From contig JBCBJV010000009.1 in NCBI GenBank assembly GCA_038522945.1, positions 62,001 through 126,000 on the forward strand: DNA of 64,000 nt, written 5' to 3'. A model generated the notes under the pieces. The model made no database searches, had not been told where the DNA came from, and saw only the letters and a list, made by a program, of their open reading frames with translations. This document shows, piece after piece, positions 8,248-16,770 of the stretch (position 1 is the stretch's first letter; each line of letters opens with the position of its first letter). A program made the translations under genes and the position numbers. This DNA comes from MED-G105 sp038522945 (GTDB lineage: Bacteria; Pseudomonadota; Alphaproteobacteria; Caulobacterales; Parvularculaceae).

Positions 8248-8760
8248 ATGGCGCAAAAATCACAACAACAAGAACGCTTTGATGGCGGGCGGAACTTTGT
8301 CCAGTCTGAAGTTTTTGCCCGCACCTTTAAAGAGGGGATGTCGTTGGTTGAGGAAACCGCGAATTATCTCGATGGGGAAGGGCGGACCGTTTCCAAATCG
8401 CTTTCGAAGAATGCGGCACTCTCTTATGCGGGCGCTTCCATGCGCTTGACCACTGAACTAATGCAGATTGCGTCATGGCTCTTGGTTCTTCGAGCTGTCA
8501 GGGAAGGGGATATGCAATTCGCCGAGGCGAGTGAGGATAAATACCGCTTGCCGCCAAAGGAAATATCACCGGTTGCGGAGCTCGACGGAGAACTGCCACA
8601 GACACTGCTGGCACTCATCAACGCGTCGACACAATTGTATGAGCGGATCGCGCGCATCGACATCGAGCTCTTCAACGAGGCAACGGTTGTTCATCCCGCC
8701 AATGATGCCGTTGCCCAACAAAAGGCCCTGTGGGAAGCATTCGCATCAAACAAGCGATAG
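8248..8760 (+). CDS. rcdA: RcdA/DUF1465, regulator of CtrA degradation
   Basis: The 170-residue product matches the DUF1465 family that includes Caulobacter RcdA: a helical bundle with SLVEETANYLDGEGR near residues 32-46 and AALSYAGASMRLTTELMQIA near 53-72. In Caulobacter RcdA is an adaptor that helps deliver CtrA and other substrates to the ClpXP protease at the cell pole during the G1-S transition. The N-terminus and the acidic/Pro C-terminal tail look complete. It is followed by a strong hairpin shared with rpmE on the other strand. Its position within 1 kb of mipZ puts two cell-cycle factors close together. Confidence 0.85.
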   Translation: MAQKSQQQERFDGGRNFVQSEVFARTFKEGMSLVEETANYLDGEGRTVSKSLSKNAALSYAGASMRLTTELMQIASWLLVLRAVREGDMQFAEASEDKYRLPPKEISPVAELDGELPQTLLALINASTQLYERIARIDIELFNEATVVHPANDAVAQQKALWEAFASNKR

Positions 8761-8843
8761 CAGGGGGTCGCACACGACCGTTATCTTGATGCCGGCCAAA
8801 CTATTTTCAGCCAACGCAAGAAGAATGTTGTCACCAAACAAAA

Positions 8844-8870
8844 CTGCCCTGCAAAGCTTTTGCCGGGCAG
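8844..8870. terminator. Bidirectional terminator between rcdA and rpmE
   Basis: An inverted repeat CTGCCC...GGGCAG with an inner GCAAA/TTTGC stem lies between the two converging genes. On the minus strand it is followed by TTTTGTTT, a good rho-independent signal for rpmE; on the plus strand the T run is weaker. Confidence 0.7.
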
Positions 8871-8901
8871 CAATTTCGTTTTAGTTTTCGTGCCGAGCCT
8901 T

Positions 8902-9126
8902 TTACGTTTTCAGGCCAAAAGCACCAAATTTCTGGTTGAACTTCGACACTTGCCCACGATCCATCGCTCGCTGTGGGCCACCGGTCCAGGCTGGATGGGA
9001 CAGCGGATCGATATCGAGTGAGATCGTCGCGCCGGCCTCACCGTAGCACGAACGGGTCTCAAAGGACGTGCCGTCCGTCATAACCACTTTCACCGTGTGG
9101 TATGATGGGTGGATATCTTTTTTCAC
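8902..9126 (-). CDS. rpmE: 50S ribosomal protein L31
   Basis: A 74-residue L31 of the large ribosomal subunit, beginning MKKDIHPSYHTVKVVMTDG and ending near HPAWTGG plus a short basic tail. The four zinc-binding cysteines of some L31 forms are absent (only one Cys), so this is the zinc-independent type, which is normal for many alphaproteobacteria. Start is ATG at 9124-9126. It stands alone, convergent with rcdA. Confidence 0.93.
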   Translation of the reverse strand: MKKDIHPSYHTVKVVMTDGTSFETRSCYGEAGATISLDIDPLSHPAWTGGPQRAMDRGQVSKFNQKFGAFGLKT

Positions 9127-9383
9127 CGAACTAACCTTCTTCGCTGTCGATTGTTGTTGTGCAAGCGCGGGGACATAACCCTCAATTCGACAGTTGACAA
9201 GGCCTAATTGGCTCCCTCGGAAAATTTAGGTCGTGCCTCGCCCTGACGCCGTTGAGCAAACACCCTCACATTCGCCTATAGACAACAAGCAAAATTGTTC
9301 GCGCCGGTCTAGTCAGCGGCCTCACACGCCATTAACGTCAAGCATCTTGGCGGGGTGTGCAGTTAGGTGTCAGGCGAGGTCCG

Positions 9384-10439
9384 ATGAATATCGGTTTATG
9401 GGTGAGATCGCTGTTCTTGGTGGCAGCGATGGTCGCAGCAGCAGTTTTTGCGACCCTCTTTTCGTTCAATCATTTTTCGACTGTCGACGAAAAGCTGCCT
9501 GACCGGTGTACGCCTGTCGTCGGGATTTCGGGACCCGTTGACCTTCAAGTTGATCGTGCCAGAGGCATCGCGTTTGTGTCCTCGCTCGACCGAACCGAGG
9601 AACGTCCGCGCCGCGGCGGGATCCATGTGGTCGATATAAATGATCCACTAAACGGATCGAATTGGAGAGATCGTACCCGCGGCAAACCGGAAATCTTCGA
9701 ACCCTATGGTCTTTCCTACTACAACGAAGACGGGGTCCAGCGCCTTTTTGTGGTAAATGCCGCGACAGACGCAGTAGAAGTCTTCGACGTCTTGCCGAGC
9801 GGAGATCTGGATCATCTTGAGACACTATCCGAGCCACGACTAACAAGCCCCAACGACTTAGTCGCGACGGGACCGCGCGCTTTTTACGTCACTAACGATG
9901 TAGGTGCCGGGCGCACATCATTGCTCGGTAAGCTGATGTTTTTGAGCCGTGCCAGTGACGGCAAGATCATGTACTTCAACGGTATCTCTTGGCGGGTCGT
10001 CGCCAGCGGGTTGCAGTTTGCAAACGGGATCGCCATGAGCGCTGACGGCAACAAGCTCTTCGCGGCTGAATCCGCAGGGATGGGTGTGACGTCGTTCGAT
10101 CGTGACCGTCGAACCGGACTAGTTGAACGCGCAGAGAGTATCGGGGTTGGGTTCGCAACGGACAACTTAAATCTTACCCGGGATGGCGACATCATAGTCT
10201 CTGGGATAAATAAACCCTTGGGCTTACCACTCCACCAACGCGATCCATCCGTACACGTCCCATCAAGTGTTGCCAGACTCTCAGCATCATTTGAGATTAA
10301 GGATCACCCTGAACAGACCTTGTTTCGCACTAGCGGTGATTTGCTGTCTGCGGCGACGACCGCGGATGTCTTTCAGAATAAGCTCTTGATCGGGGCTTTA
10401 ATGGAAGACAAGTTTTTGATCTGTGATCTAGATCAGTAG
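9384..10439 (+). CDS. Paraoxonase/SMP-30-like six-bladed beta-propeller, membrane-anchored
   Basis: The product has an N-terminal hydrophobic segment (about residues 5-27) that acts as signal or anchor, then a domain resembling the paraoxonase/arylesterase propeller. It contains SPNDLVATGPRAFYVTND, GLQFANGIAMSADGNKLFAAE and DNLNLTRDGDIIVSG. The conserved Asn/Asp residues in these motifs bind the calcium ions of PON1-type hydrolases. A lactonase or arylesterase activity in the periplasm is an inference. ATG 9384 has GAGG about 6 bases upstream. Its stop is 10 bases before thrC, so a shared transcript is likely. Confidence 0.7.
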   Translation: MNIGLWVRSLFLVAAMVAAAVFATLFSFNHFSTVDEKLPDRCTPVVGISGPVDLQVDRARGIAFVSSLDRTEERPRRGGIHVVDINDPLNGSNWRDRTRGKPEIFEPYGLSYYNEDGVQRLFVVNAATDAVEVFDVLPSGDLDHLETLSEPRLTSPNDLVATGPRAFYVTNDVGAGRTSLLGKLMFLSRASDGKIMYFNGISWRVVASGLQFANGIAMSADGNKLFAAESAGMGVTSFDRDRRTGLVERAESIGVGFATDNLNLTRDGDIIVSGINKPLGLPLHQRDPSVHVPSSVARLSASFEIKDHPEQTLFRTSGDLLSAATTADVFQNKLLIGALMEDKFLICDLDQ

Positions 10440-10449
10440 GACCCATTTC

Positions 10450-11829
10450 ATGGAATACGTTTCGACCCGCGGGGCGGCGGGCAATATCTCTTTTCTTGAG
10501 GCCATCTTAAGCGGCCTTGCGCCAGATGGTGGGTTGTATGTCCCTACGATTTGGCCTGAAATTCCAAATGCTGATCTTTTGGGATCAGCTGAGTTCCCTG
10601 AGATTGCAGCCAGAGTGTTGGCGCCTTTCGCTGGCGGTGATTTTTCCGAGGATGCTATTCGCGCCATGGCGGAACGCGCCTTTGGCTCGTTCGATCATCC
10701 GAGCACAACTCCGTTGCGCAAGCTCTCTGATGGAACCTATTTGCTTGAATTGTTCCACGGACCCACACTCGCCTTTAAAGATGTGGCCATGCAACTTTTG
10801 TCTGAATTCTATAGCGCGGCGATAGAAGCAACAGGCGACCGCAAAACGATTATTGGCGCAACGTCTGGGGATACAGGCGGCGCGGCGATCCACGCATTTG
10901 CCGACAAACCTAATGTCGAAGTCTTCATGTTGCACCCAAAAGGGCGGATCTCTGATGTTCAGCGCCGCATCATGACGACGAATACCGCGGGTAACATCCA
11001 CAATATTGCCGTGGATGGCAGTTTTGATACCTGCCAGAAAATCATCAAAGATTTGTTCGGTGACGAAGCCATTTCTGGTCGGTTGGCGCTTAGCGCCGTT
11101 AACTCCATCAACTGGGTCCGGCTCGCCATACAACAGACGTACTATTTTCGAGCCATCGCTGAACTTGGTGAGGCGGCAGACTTTGTCGTTCCAACCGGAA
11201 ACTTCGGTGACATATATGCCGGCTATGTTGCGAAGAAGACTGGCTTATCCGTCGGGGATCTGATCATTGCCGTAAATGAAAACGACATCATGCACCGCGT
11301 GATCGAGACTGGCGATTATCACCCGAAAGGTGTCCTTCCCACGACGTCCCCGTCTATGGATATTCAAGTCGCCTCGAACTTCGAGCGATTGCTGTATGAC
11401 GTGACCGGAAGAGATGTTGAGAGAACTGCGATGTGGATGCAGAGCCTAAAGGAAGCCGGTACGTTTGCGCTTGATCCTGACACGTTATCAGATATCCGCG
11501 CGAGCTTCAGTTCCGGGCGGGCGAGCAGAGAGGACGTTGCCGGCAAGATCAAAGCCGTACTTGAGGCGGATGGGTATCTTGTTGATCCGCATACGGCAGT
11601 CGGGCTTCATGTCGCTAAGCAGAAATTAAAGACCGGCCGACCGACCGTTGTTCTGGCAACGGCAAGTCCTGCAAAGTTCCCTGAAGCGGTCATCGATGCC
11701 TGCGGGGAGCATCCGCCCCTTCCAGAACGATACGCAGACTTGCATCTGCGCAAAGAGGCCTGTGCCTATGCCGATGCAACGAGCGCTTCCGTCCGCGACC
11801 TTATTCTCGCAACCTCTGCATTTGCCTGA
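10450..11829 (+). CDS. thrC: Threonine synthase
   Basis: Converts O-phosphohomoserine to threonine with pyridoxal phosphate, the last step of threonine biosynthesis. Key blocks are STRGAAGNISFLEAIL at the start, HGPTLAFKDVAMQLL with the PLP-binding lysine at residue 110, GATSGDTGGAAIHA and FVVPTGNFGDIYAGY. The 459-residue length is normal for the long bacterial form. It follows the propeller gene closely. The preceding step (homoserine kinase, thrB) is also in this window but elsewhere, at 16.8-17.7 kb. Confidence 0.95.
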   Translation: MEYVSTRGAAGNISFLEAILSGLAPDGGLYVPTIWPEIPNADLLGSAEFPEIAARVLAPFAGGDFSEDAIRAMAERAFGSFDHPSTTPLRKLSDGTYLLELFHGPTLAFKDVAMQLLSEFYSAAIEATGDRKTIIGATSGDTGGAAIHAFADKPNVEVFMLHPKGRISDVQRRIMTTNTAGNIHNIAVDGSFDTCQKIIKDLFGDEAISGRLALSAVNSINWVRLAIQQTYYFRAIAELGEAADFVVPTGNFGDIYAGYVAKKTGLSVGDLIIAVNENDIMHRVIETGDYHPKGVLPTTSPSMDIQVASNFERLLYDVTGRDVERTAMWMQSLKEAGTFALDPDTLSDIRASFSSGRASREDVAGKIKAVLEADGYLVDPHTAVGLHVAKQKLKTGRPTVVLATASPAKFPEAVIDACGEHPPLPERYADLHLRKEACAYADATSASVRDLILATSAFA

Positions 11830-11896
11830 ATTGGGCTTGGCCTCTTTCGCCCAATTGCTATGGTGGCTCGTCGATGGAAACGGGGACAGTATACCC

Positions 11897-12487
11897 ATGG
11901 CACCGTTGAGTTTGGGCTTTCGTCGGGAACGACGTTTTTCGCCCTTCCTAGAGCACGATCGCTTTTTTCTGCGTGCGCCTGAGTTACAGGATTATGACGA
12001 ATGGGCCGCCCTCCGTGAAGCAAGCCGCGCTCACTTAACGGAATGGGAACCGGATTGGACTGATGACGACGTTTCGCTGGAGGCCTTTCGCAGAAAACTA
12101 AAGAGCCAGGAACGCCAGCGCATGGCAGGGCAGGCGATGCCGTTACTGGTTTTTGACACGTTCAACGGTCAGCTAATGGGTGGGGTCAATCTTACGAACA
12201 TCCGCTTTTTTGCATCTTGCTCTGCTTCCATAGGATACTGGATCGGCGCGCCATTTTTGCGGTGCGGCAATGGGCTGGGCGCCGTCACCGCCGTTGTTGC
12301 ATATGCATTTGGGACGCTTGGGCTTAACCGCATTGAAGCCGCCTGCCAGCCAGGCAACCAACCGTCTCGAAAGCTCCTTGAAAAAGCAGGCTTTGGTCTT
12401 GAGGGGCTTGCCCGCGATTACCTCTTTATCAACGGCGCATGGCGAGACCATTCCATTTATGCGATCGTCGCGAGCGATACCGAATAG
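11897..12487 (+). CDS. GNAT acetyltransferase, RimJ/RimL type
   Basis: A 196-residue GCN5-type N-acetyltransferase of the RimJ/RimL/SpeG kind. It has LRAPELQDYDEW near the start, a central MGGVNLTNI strand, SIGYWIGAPF, NGLGAVTAV (the acetyl-CoA pyrophosphate loop) and LNRIEAACQPGNQPSRKLLEKAGF near the C-terminus. RimJ and RimL acetylate ribosomal protein N-termini; the substrate here is unknown. The frame is open upstream into thrC, but ATG 11897 gives the normal family N-terminus and has GGGGA about 11 bases before it. Likely transcribed with thrC. Confidence 0.85.
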   Translation: MAPLSLGFRRERRFSPFLEHDRFFLRAPELQDYDEWAALREASRAHLTEWEPDWTDDDVSLEAFRRKLKSQERQRMAGQAMPLLVFDTFNGQLMGGVNLTNIRFFASCSASIGYWIGAPFLRCGNGLGAVTAVVAYAFGTLGLNRIEAACQPGNQPSRKLLEKAGFGLEGLARDYLFINGAWRDHSIYAIVASDTE

Positions 12488-12734
12488 AGCGGCTGTTTTC
12501 CCCGTTTTCGCGAATTTCACATCGTGCAGCGCCGAAAACCAAATCCAATTTCCTGGGGGGCGTCATCATCGGACATCTCCATGGATTTTTTTCGCCGAAA
12601 TCGACCAGAAGACTGGCCGGGGCGTTCATTGGAGGTTGCAACGACATGCGGGCCGCGAGAAGGTGTAAAGAGGCCGCGAGGGATTGAATAGCGGCGCGTG
12701 TGGGGTTTGCATTTTAGCGGGGAAAACTGAGCCA

Positions 12735-14960
12735 ATGATTGTGCAGCATTTAGTTGCGACTGATTTGCCGGCAGCGCTGGGCGTTATCAAAGAAGCCTCG
12801 ACCTCTGACATAGGGAAGGGGGCCATTGCAGGTGCCTTTGTCATGGGTACAGCATTCCTCGCTGGTCTGGCGGCGATGGGCCGGAGCATTGCTGCAGCAT
12901 GTGGCCTCTTTATGATCGCTGCAGCGGCTACTCTGTTTGCCATGCAAATAGGGATCATTGCAGCTCCCGGGTTTGCCATTCAGCTCCTTATTCAATCTTT
13001 CTTCGTCGGGTCGGCGGTGGTGTTTGTTTCCGCCGTGGTGGGCCACGCCAGGGAAAACGCTACAGTGAGTGGCGGAATGTTTATGGTGGCACTGGCAATT
13101 GTGTCGGTGGCGATTGCCAATATTGCCATTGGCGGGGATCTTGCCAGGCTTGTTCAAGCGGCTCTGATTGGTGGACTTGGCGTGGCAGCCATCATGGTAC
13201 TGATTGAAACTGTTCGCGGCGACCATGGCGCGAGACTTATTTTGCCAGGAGTTATCCTTGCCACTGCAGCGGTTCCCTTGGCAATCAGTGGGGTCGCTAA
13301 TCCGGTCACTTCGTACGCGTTGTTCGCAGCTGGGCTCATGATCTCAGCCATCGTGGGTGCGACTGAAACGACCCTAAAGCGTACATTTGAGCGCGTTGCG
13401 CCACCTATGGAACCGGCAACGCCTCATCCCGTCATTGCTGCTTCGATTAATGAAGCCCGCCTAACCGGTGGTGAAGCGCGACAGCTGCGTGTTTCGGAAA
13501 ACCAGCTCGCGCAAGTTCTCGACTACACCGGGGTCGCGGTTTGGGACTGGACAGAAAAGCGCAGCCATCAGTCGGCGTCGTTTTGTGAGTTAATGGGTGC
13601 GCAAGCTGCCGGATCTTTCTCGCCCGAGACTATGCGTGAGTTTATCGCGCCCGCTAATCGAGCGATTTATGACGAAAAAATCATCGGTCGTTCACTCGGC
13701 GATGGAGGCTTCGACGAAGTCGTCGATCTAGTTGCTGGCCAGCAAGTTAGAATGCGCGGTGCCCGGACGGTTTCGTCAAACGGAGATCTGGAGCGCATTG
13801 TCGTATTTCTGGAAGACAAGCTGGATGCCACCGCAGAACCATCTTCATCCTCTAAGGGGGCCGCGCTTCTACAGACCGCCGCAACATCACTTGCAGGAGC
13901 TGCGGCAGCGACCGCCGGGCAGAATCGCCTCGCGCCAGGATATGTCGAAGATGTCAGATCCGCCGTTCAAGAGGGAGACATTGAAGCTTGGTTCCAGCCA
14001 ATCGTAGATCTGAAAAAGCGGACGGTGGTTGGCTACGAAGCTCTCCTGCGGCGACCGTCCTCCAGTGAGGTTTCTTCTGCAAAGCCAGAGGGAGGTAACG
14101 GCGATACCGAAACCCTCCTAAGGGCTGCGAAGGCGGCGGGCGTAATGCCTGACTTGACAAGGCTAATGGTTCGCGAAGCTGCACGCATGGTGAAAGCTGA
14201 GCTCGAGGCCGACAAAAAGCATATCTTTGCGGCGTTCAATGTCGGGGTAAGCGATCTTATGTCATCGGGCTTTGCCGAAGATGTTGAGGCGGTCATCAAG
14301 GAGTTTTCGTTGCCGCCCAAGTCCTTAGTCCTGGAGGTCACTGAAGCAGATCATTTGGTGGACGACCCTCAAATCGAAGCGACGTTCAAACGAATGAAGG
14401 CTGCTGGTGTTGCTTTGGCATTTGATGATTTTGGCGCAGGCTTTTCGTCGCTAACAAATCTCTACAAGTACAGCTTTGACTATCTTAAGGTCGATAAGTC
14501 GTTCACGGAGCGGTCGTCGCATGATGCTGGCGCTGCAAAAATTATTAAGGCGATCGCAAGCTTAGGCAAAGATCTTGGTATGGTTGTGATTGCTGAGGGA
14601 ATCGAGCGAACCGCTATTTCGGAAGCAGTTGCTAATGCAGGATGCGATCTTGGCCAAGGTTATCTGTTTGGATCGGCGAAGGCTCTAGCTGGTCGCTCGC
14701 CTAAAAATGGACCCCAAAGCGCATCGGAAAAGCCTTCTGCGTTGGCAGGGAAACATAAGTCTCCAATGGATTTGTCGAAGGAGAATGTTGTTATCTCAAA
14801 TGAGGCTGGAGTAAGCGATTTTCCCCCGGCGCCGATTGCGAAAGACCAAGACACCGGCGAGCCTGTGTCAACAGATTCCCATGCCGACGAAAAGCCAAAT
14901 GAAGGCCGCGAGCGTCGGGCCCCTGTTCGGCGTCGCCTTTGGGCCTCGGATTTCCGGTAG
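12735..14960 (+). CDS. Membrane EAL-domain cyclic-di-GMP phosphodiesterase
   Basis: A 741-residue protein. The first 215 residues contain about seven hydrophobic helices and look like a membrane sensor of unnamed type. A PAS-like segment follows (about 255-375). Residues about 414-652 form an EAL domain with the full set of motifs: YEALLR, FNVGVSDL, LVLEVTEADHL, LAFDDFGAGFSSL, YLKVDKSF, VIAEGIE and GCDLGQGYLFG. With these acidic and lysine residues present it should hydrolyse c-di-GMP. There is no GGDEF domain. The C-terminal 90 residues are low-complexity and charged. It stands alone between the GNAT gene and yqgE. Confidence 0.9.
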   Translation: MIVQHLVATDLPAALGVIKEASTSDIGKGAIAGAFVMGTAFLAGLAAMGRSIAAACGLFMIAAAATLFAMQIGIIAAPGFAIQLLIQSFFVGSAVVFVSAVVGHARENATVSGGMFMVALAIVSVAIANIAIGGDLARLVQAALIGGLGVAAIMVLIETVRGDHGARLILPGVILATAAVPLAISGVANPVTSYALFAAGLMISAIVGATETTLKRTFERVAPPMEPATPHPVIAASINEARLTGGEARQLRVSENQLAQVLDYTGVAVWDWTEKRSHQSASFCELMGAQAAGSFSPETMREFIAPANRAIYDEKIIGRSLGDGGFDEVVDLVAGQQVRMRGARTVSSNGDLERIVVFLEDKLDATAEPSSSSKGAALLQTAATSLAGAAAATAGQNRLAPGYVEDVRSAVQEGDIEAWFQPIVDLKKRTVVGYEALLRRPSSSEVSSAKPEGGNGDTETLLRAAKAAGVMPDLTRLMVREAARMVKAELEADKKHIFAAFNVGVSDLMSSGFAEDVEAVIKEFSLPPKSLVLEVTEADHLVDDPQIEATFKRMKAAGVALAFDDFGAGFSSLTNLYKYSFDYLKVDKSFTERSSHDAGAAKIIKAIASLGKDLGMVVIAEGIERTAISEAVANAGCDLGQGYLFGSAKALAGRSPKNGPQSASEKPSALAGKHKSPMDLSKENVVISNEAGVSDFPPAPIAKDQDTGEPVSTDSHADEKPNEGRERRAPVRRRLWASDFR

Positions 14961-15047
14961 GGCGAAGGACGGTCAATGCTTGCCAAGCGACGTCATCGAC
15001 CGTCGGTATGACATCCGTATGCCAACTGATCCGATAGGGATAGAGGC

Positions 15048-15758
15048 CTAATTGACGGGTGTGTTGGCATCACGGACCATTGACCACTCAGATGAGAACA
15101 TAGCTCGGCTCACGCCGAGCCTCTCGAACGCCTGATCCCAAATGCTCTCAAGATCTTTGGAAAAAACCAGATCTCGGGCCGATGGTAAATGTAGCCATAC
15201 ATTGGCGAGTACTTCTTCCTCAAGTTGTCCCGCGCCCCAACCTGCATAGCCAACAGCAAATACGAAATCGCCCGGGGGCGTGAGTGTCGGTGTCTCAACT
15301 GCAAGGTCTCGTACAATCTCACGATGGGTGGTCACCGCAAGGCCTTCGTCAAGCTTCGAACCGGTTTCACCCTGATAGTCCGTTGTGTGAATAACAAATC
15401 CACGGTTCGTTTGAACTGGGCCGCCATAATGGACGGGCACCCCTCGCGAATGGGGGCCAGGTTCAATGTCCAGTTGCGCAGCCAAATCGGCTAAACTGAG
15501 CTTCTGTAGGGTCTTGTTTATTACGACGCCCATCGCGTGTTCAGCATCATGACTGAGCATGAGAATTACCGCCTCAGCAAAGCGATTATCTGTCATATTG
15601 GGCATCGCAACCAACAGACATCCAGCGAGGCTTTCATGTGGGGCGGAAGGCTCTGCTTCTACTGACAATGCGCATACTCCGAACAAAAGATGATAAGCAA
15701 AGGCTAACTTTGGAATCTCATATCGACAAGAGCCTTTTGCTCTCATCGGGCTTTTCAT
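15048..15758 (-). CDS. YqgE/AlgH family protein with apparent signal peptide
   Basis: The core matches YqgE/AlgH (DUF179): LLVAMPNMTDNRFAEAVI, HAMGVVINKTL, VHYGGPVQTNRGFVIHT and VGYAGWGAGQLEEEV. The function of the family is unsettled. Starting at ATG 15758, with GAAGG about 7 bases upstream, the product has 236 residues, about 45 more than usual. The extra N-terminus carries basic residues and a hydrophobic run (LAFAYHLLFGVCALSVEA) like a signal peptide, which is odd for a family thought to be cytoplasmic. No later start codon sits before the conserved block. Divergent from the peroxiredoxin gene, 74 bases away. Confidence 0.82.
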   Translation of the reverse strand: MKSPMRAKGSCRYEIPKLAFAYHLLFGVCALSVEAEPSAPHESLAGCLLVAMPNMTDNRFAEAVILMLSHDAEHAMGVVINKTLQKLSLADLAAQLDIEPGPHSRGVPVHYGGPVQTNRGFVIHTTDYQGETGSKLDEGLAVTTHREIVRDLAVETPTLTPPGDFVFAVGYAGWGAGQLEEEVLANVWLHLPSARDLVFSKDLESIWDQAFERLGVSRAMFSSEWSMVRDANTPVN

Positions 15759-15832
15759 GCTCTGGCCTTCGACCTGGAATGAAGATAGGTAACGCGAATG
15801 ACCCCTATAACAGATGCAAAGGATAAAACGCG

Positions 15833-16315
15833 ATGACAGTTCAAGTTGGAGACAAGATCCCATCGGCAACCGTGATGGTCGCAACCGCAGATGGGCCTGA
15901 AAAGAAAGATGCGGTTGACGTGCTCGGCAACGGCAAAACAGTTCTATTTGCCGTGCCTGGGGCATTCACGCCGACATGTTCAGCCCGCCATCTGCCAGGC
16001 TTTGTTGAAAAAGCACAGGAAATCAAAGGCAAAGGCGTTGATACAATTGTATGTATGTCCGTGAACGATGCATTTGTTATGCAGGCTTGGGGAGAGCAAC
16101 ACAACGCGAGTGGCGATATTGTCATGCTCGCTGACGGGAATGGTGAACTTTCGCGTGCATTTGGGCTGACTATGGATGGAACCGGATTCGGAATGGGTGA
16201 GCGTTCCCAGCGTTTCTCAGCGCTCATTGAAAACGGTGAGGTAAAGGCTTTGAATGTTGAAGCACCGGGTGCCTTTGAAGTCTCGTCAGCGGACCATATC
16301 TTGACGCAGATCTAA
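15833..16315 (+). CDS. Prx5-type peroxiredoxin
   Basis: A 160-residue thiol peroxidase of the Prx5/AhpC-TSA redoxin group. The peroxidatic cysteine is C49 in PGAFTPTCSARHLPGF. FAVPGAFTPTC and the GxGxRSQRF-type block (GMGERSQRFSALIENG) near residues 120-135 are typical. It reduces hydrogen peroxide and organic peroxides with glutathione/glutaredoxin or thioredoxin as donor. No fused glutaredoxin domain is present. It converges with rnhA, with 28 bases between stops. Confidence 0.92.
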   Translation: MTVQVGDKIPSATVMVATADGPEKKDAVDVLGNGKTVLFAVPGAFTPTCSARHLPGFVEKAQEIKGKGVDTIVCMSVNDAFVMQAWGEQHNASGDIVMLADGNGELSRAFGLTMDGTGFGMGERSQRFSALIENGEVKALNVEAPGAFEVSSADHILTQI

Positions 16316-16343
16316 CGTGTAAGATCTCTGAGAATAAATTATC

Positions 16344-16769
16344 TCAGATGCAGGGGATCCCTTTGCGGGCTAAAGCATCGGCGCGCTCATTTCCCGGGTC
16401 TCCTGCATGTCCTTTAACCCAACGCCATTCCACATTGTGACGCGAGATCGCTTCGTCGAGCGCTAGCCATAAGTCTTTATTTTTGACCGGTTTTTTGCTG
16501 GCAGTTTTCCATCCATTGCGTTTCCAGCCATTGATCCAGTCCGTGATTCCATTCTTTACATACTGACTATCGGTATAAAGAATGATATCCGATTTATCTG
16601 GCGCGATGTTCAGTCCTTCAATCGCTGCTAATAACTCCATTCGATTGTTGGTTGTTTCGATTTCGCCGCCGCAGTGTTCGCTTTCCTGCCCGTCTTGTTT
16701 GACCAGTACTCCCCATCCACCAGGGCCAGGATTACCTGTGCATGCACCATCTGTATAAATCTCAATCAT
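16344..16769 (-). CDS. rnhA: Ribonuclease HI
   Basis: Degrades the RNA strand of RNA-DNA hybrids, including primers and R-loops. The 141-residue product has the four catalytic acids D7 (YTDGAC), E45 (NRMEL), D67 (YTDSQY) and D131 (ERADALA), plus the helpful H121. ATG 16767-16769 sits one base after the thrB stop, so translation is coupled to thrB; an upstream TTG-type extension was not used. It forms the ispH-thrB-rnhA run common in alphaproteobacteria. Confidence 0.95.
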   Translation of the reverse strand: MIEIYTDGACTGNPGPGGWGVLVKQDGQESEHCGGEIETTNNRMELLAAIEGLNIAPDKSDIILYTDSQYVKNGITDWINGWKRNGWKTASKKPVKNKDLWLALDEAISRHNVEWRWVKGHAGDPGNERADALARKGIPCI

Positions 16770-16770
16770 C

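Noticed and set aside
16320..16350. Hairpin CTGAGA/TCTCAG between the peroxiredoxin gene and rnhA as a terminator
   Set aside because: The stem is only six bases, AT-rich, and is not followed by a T run.
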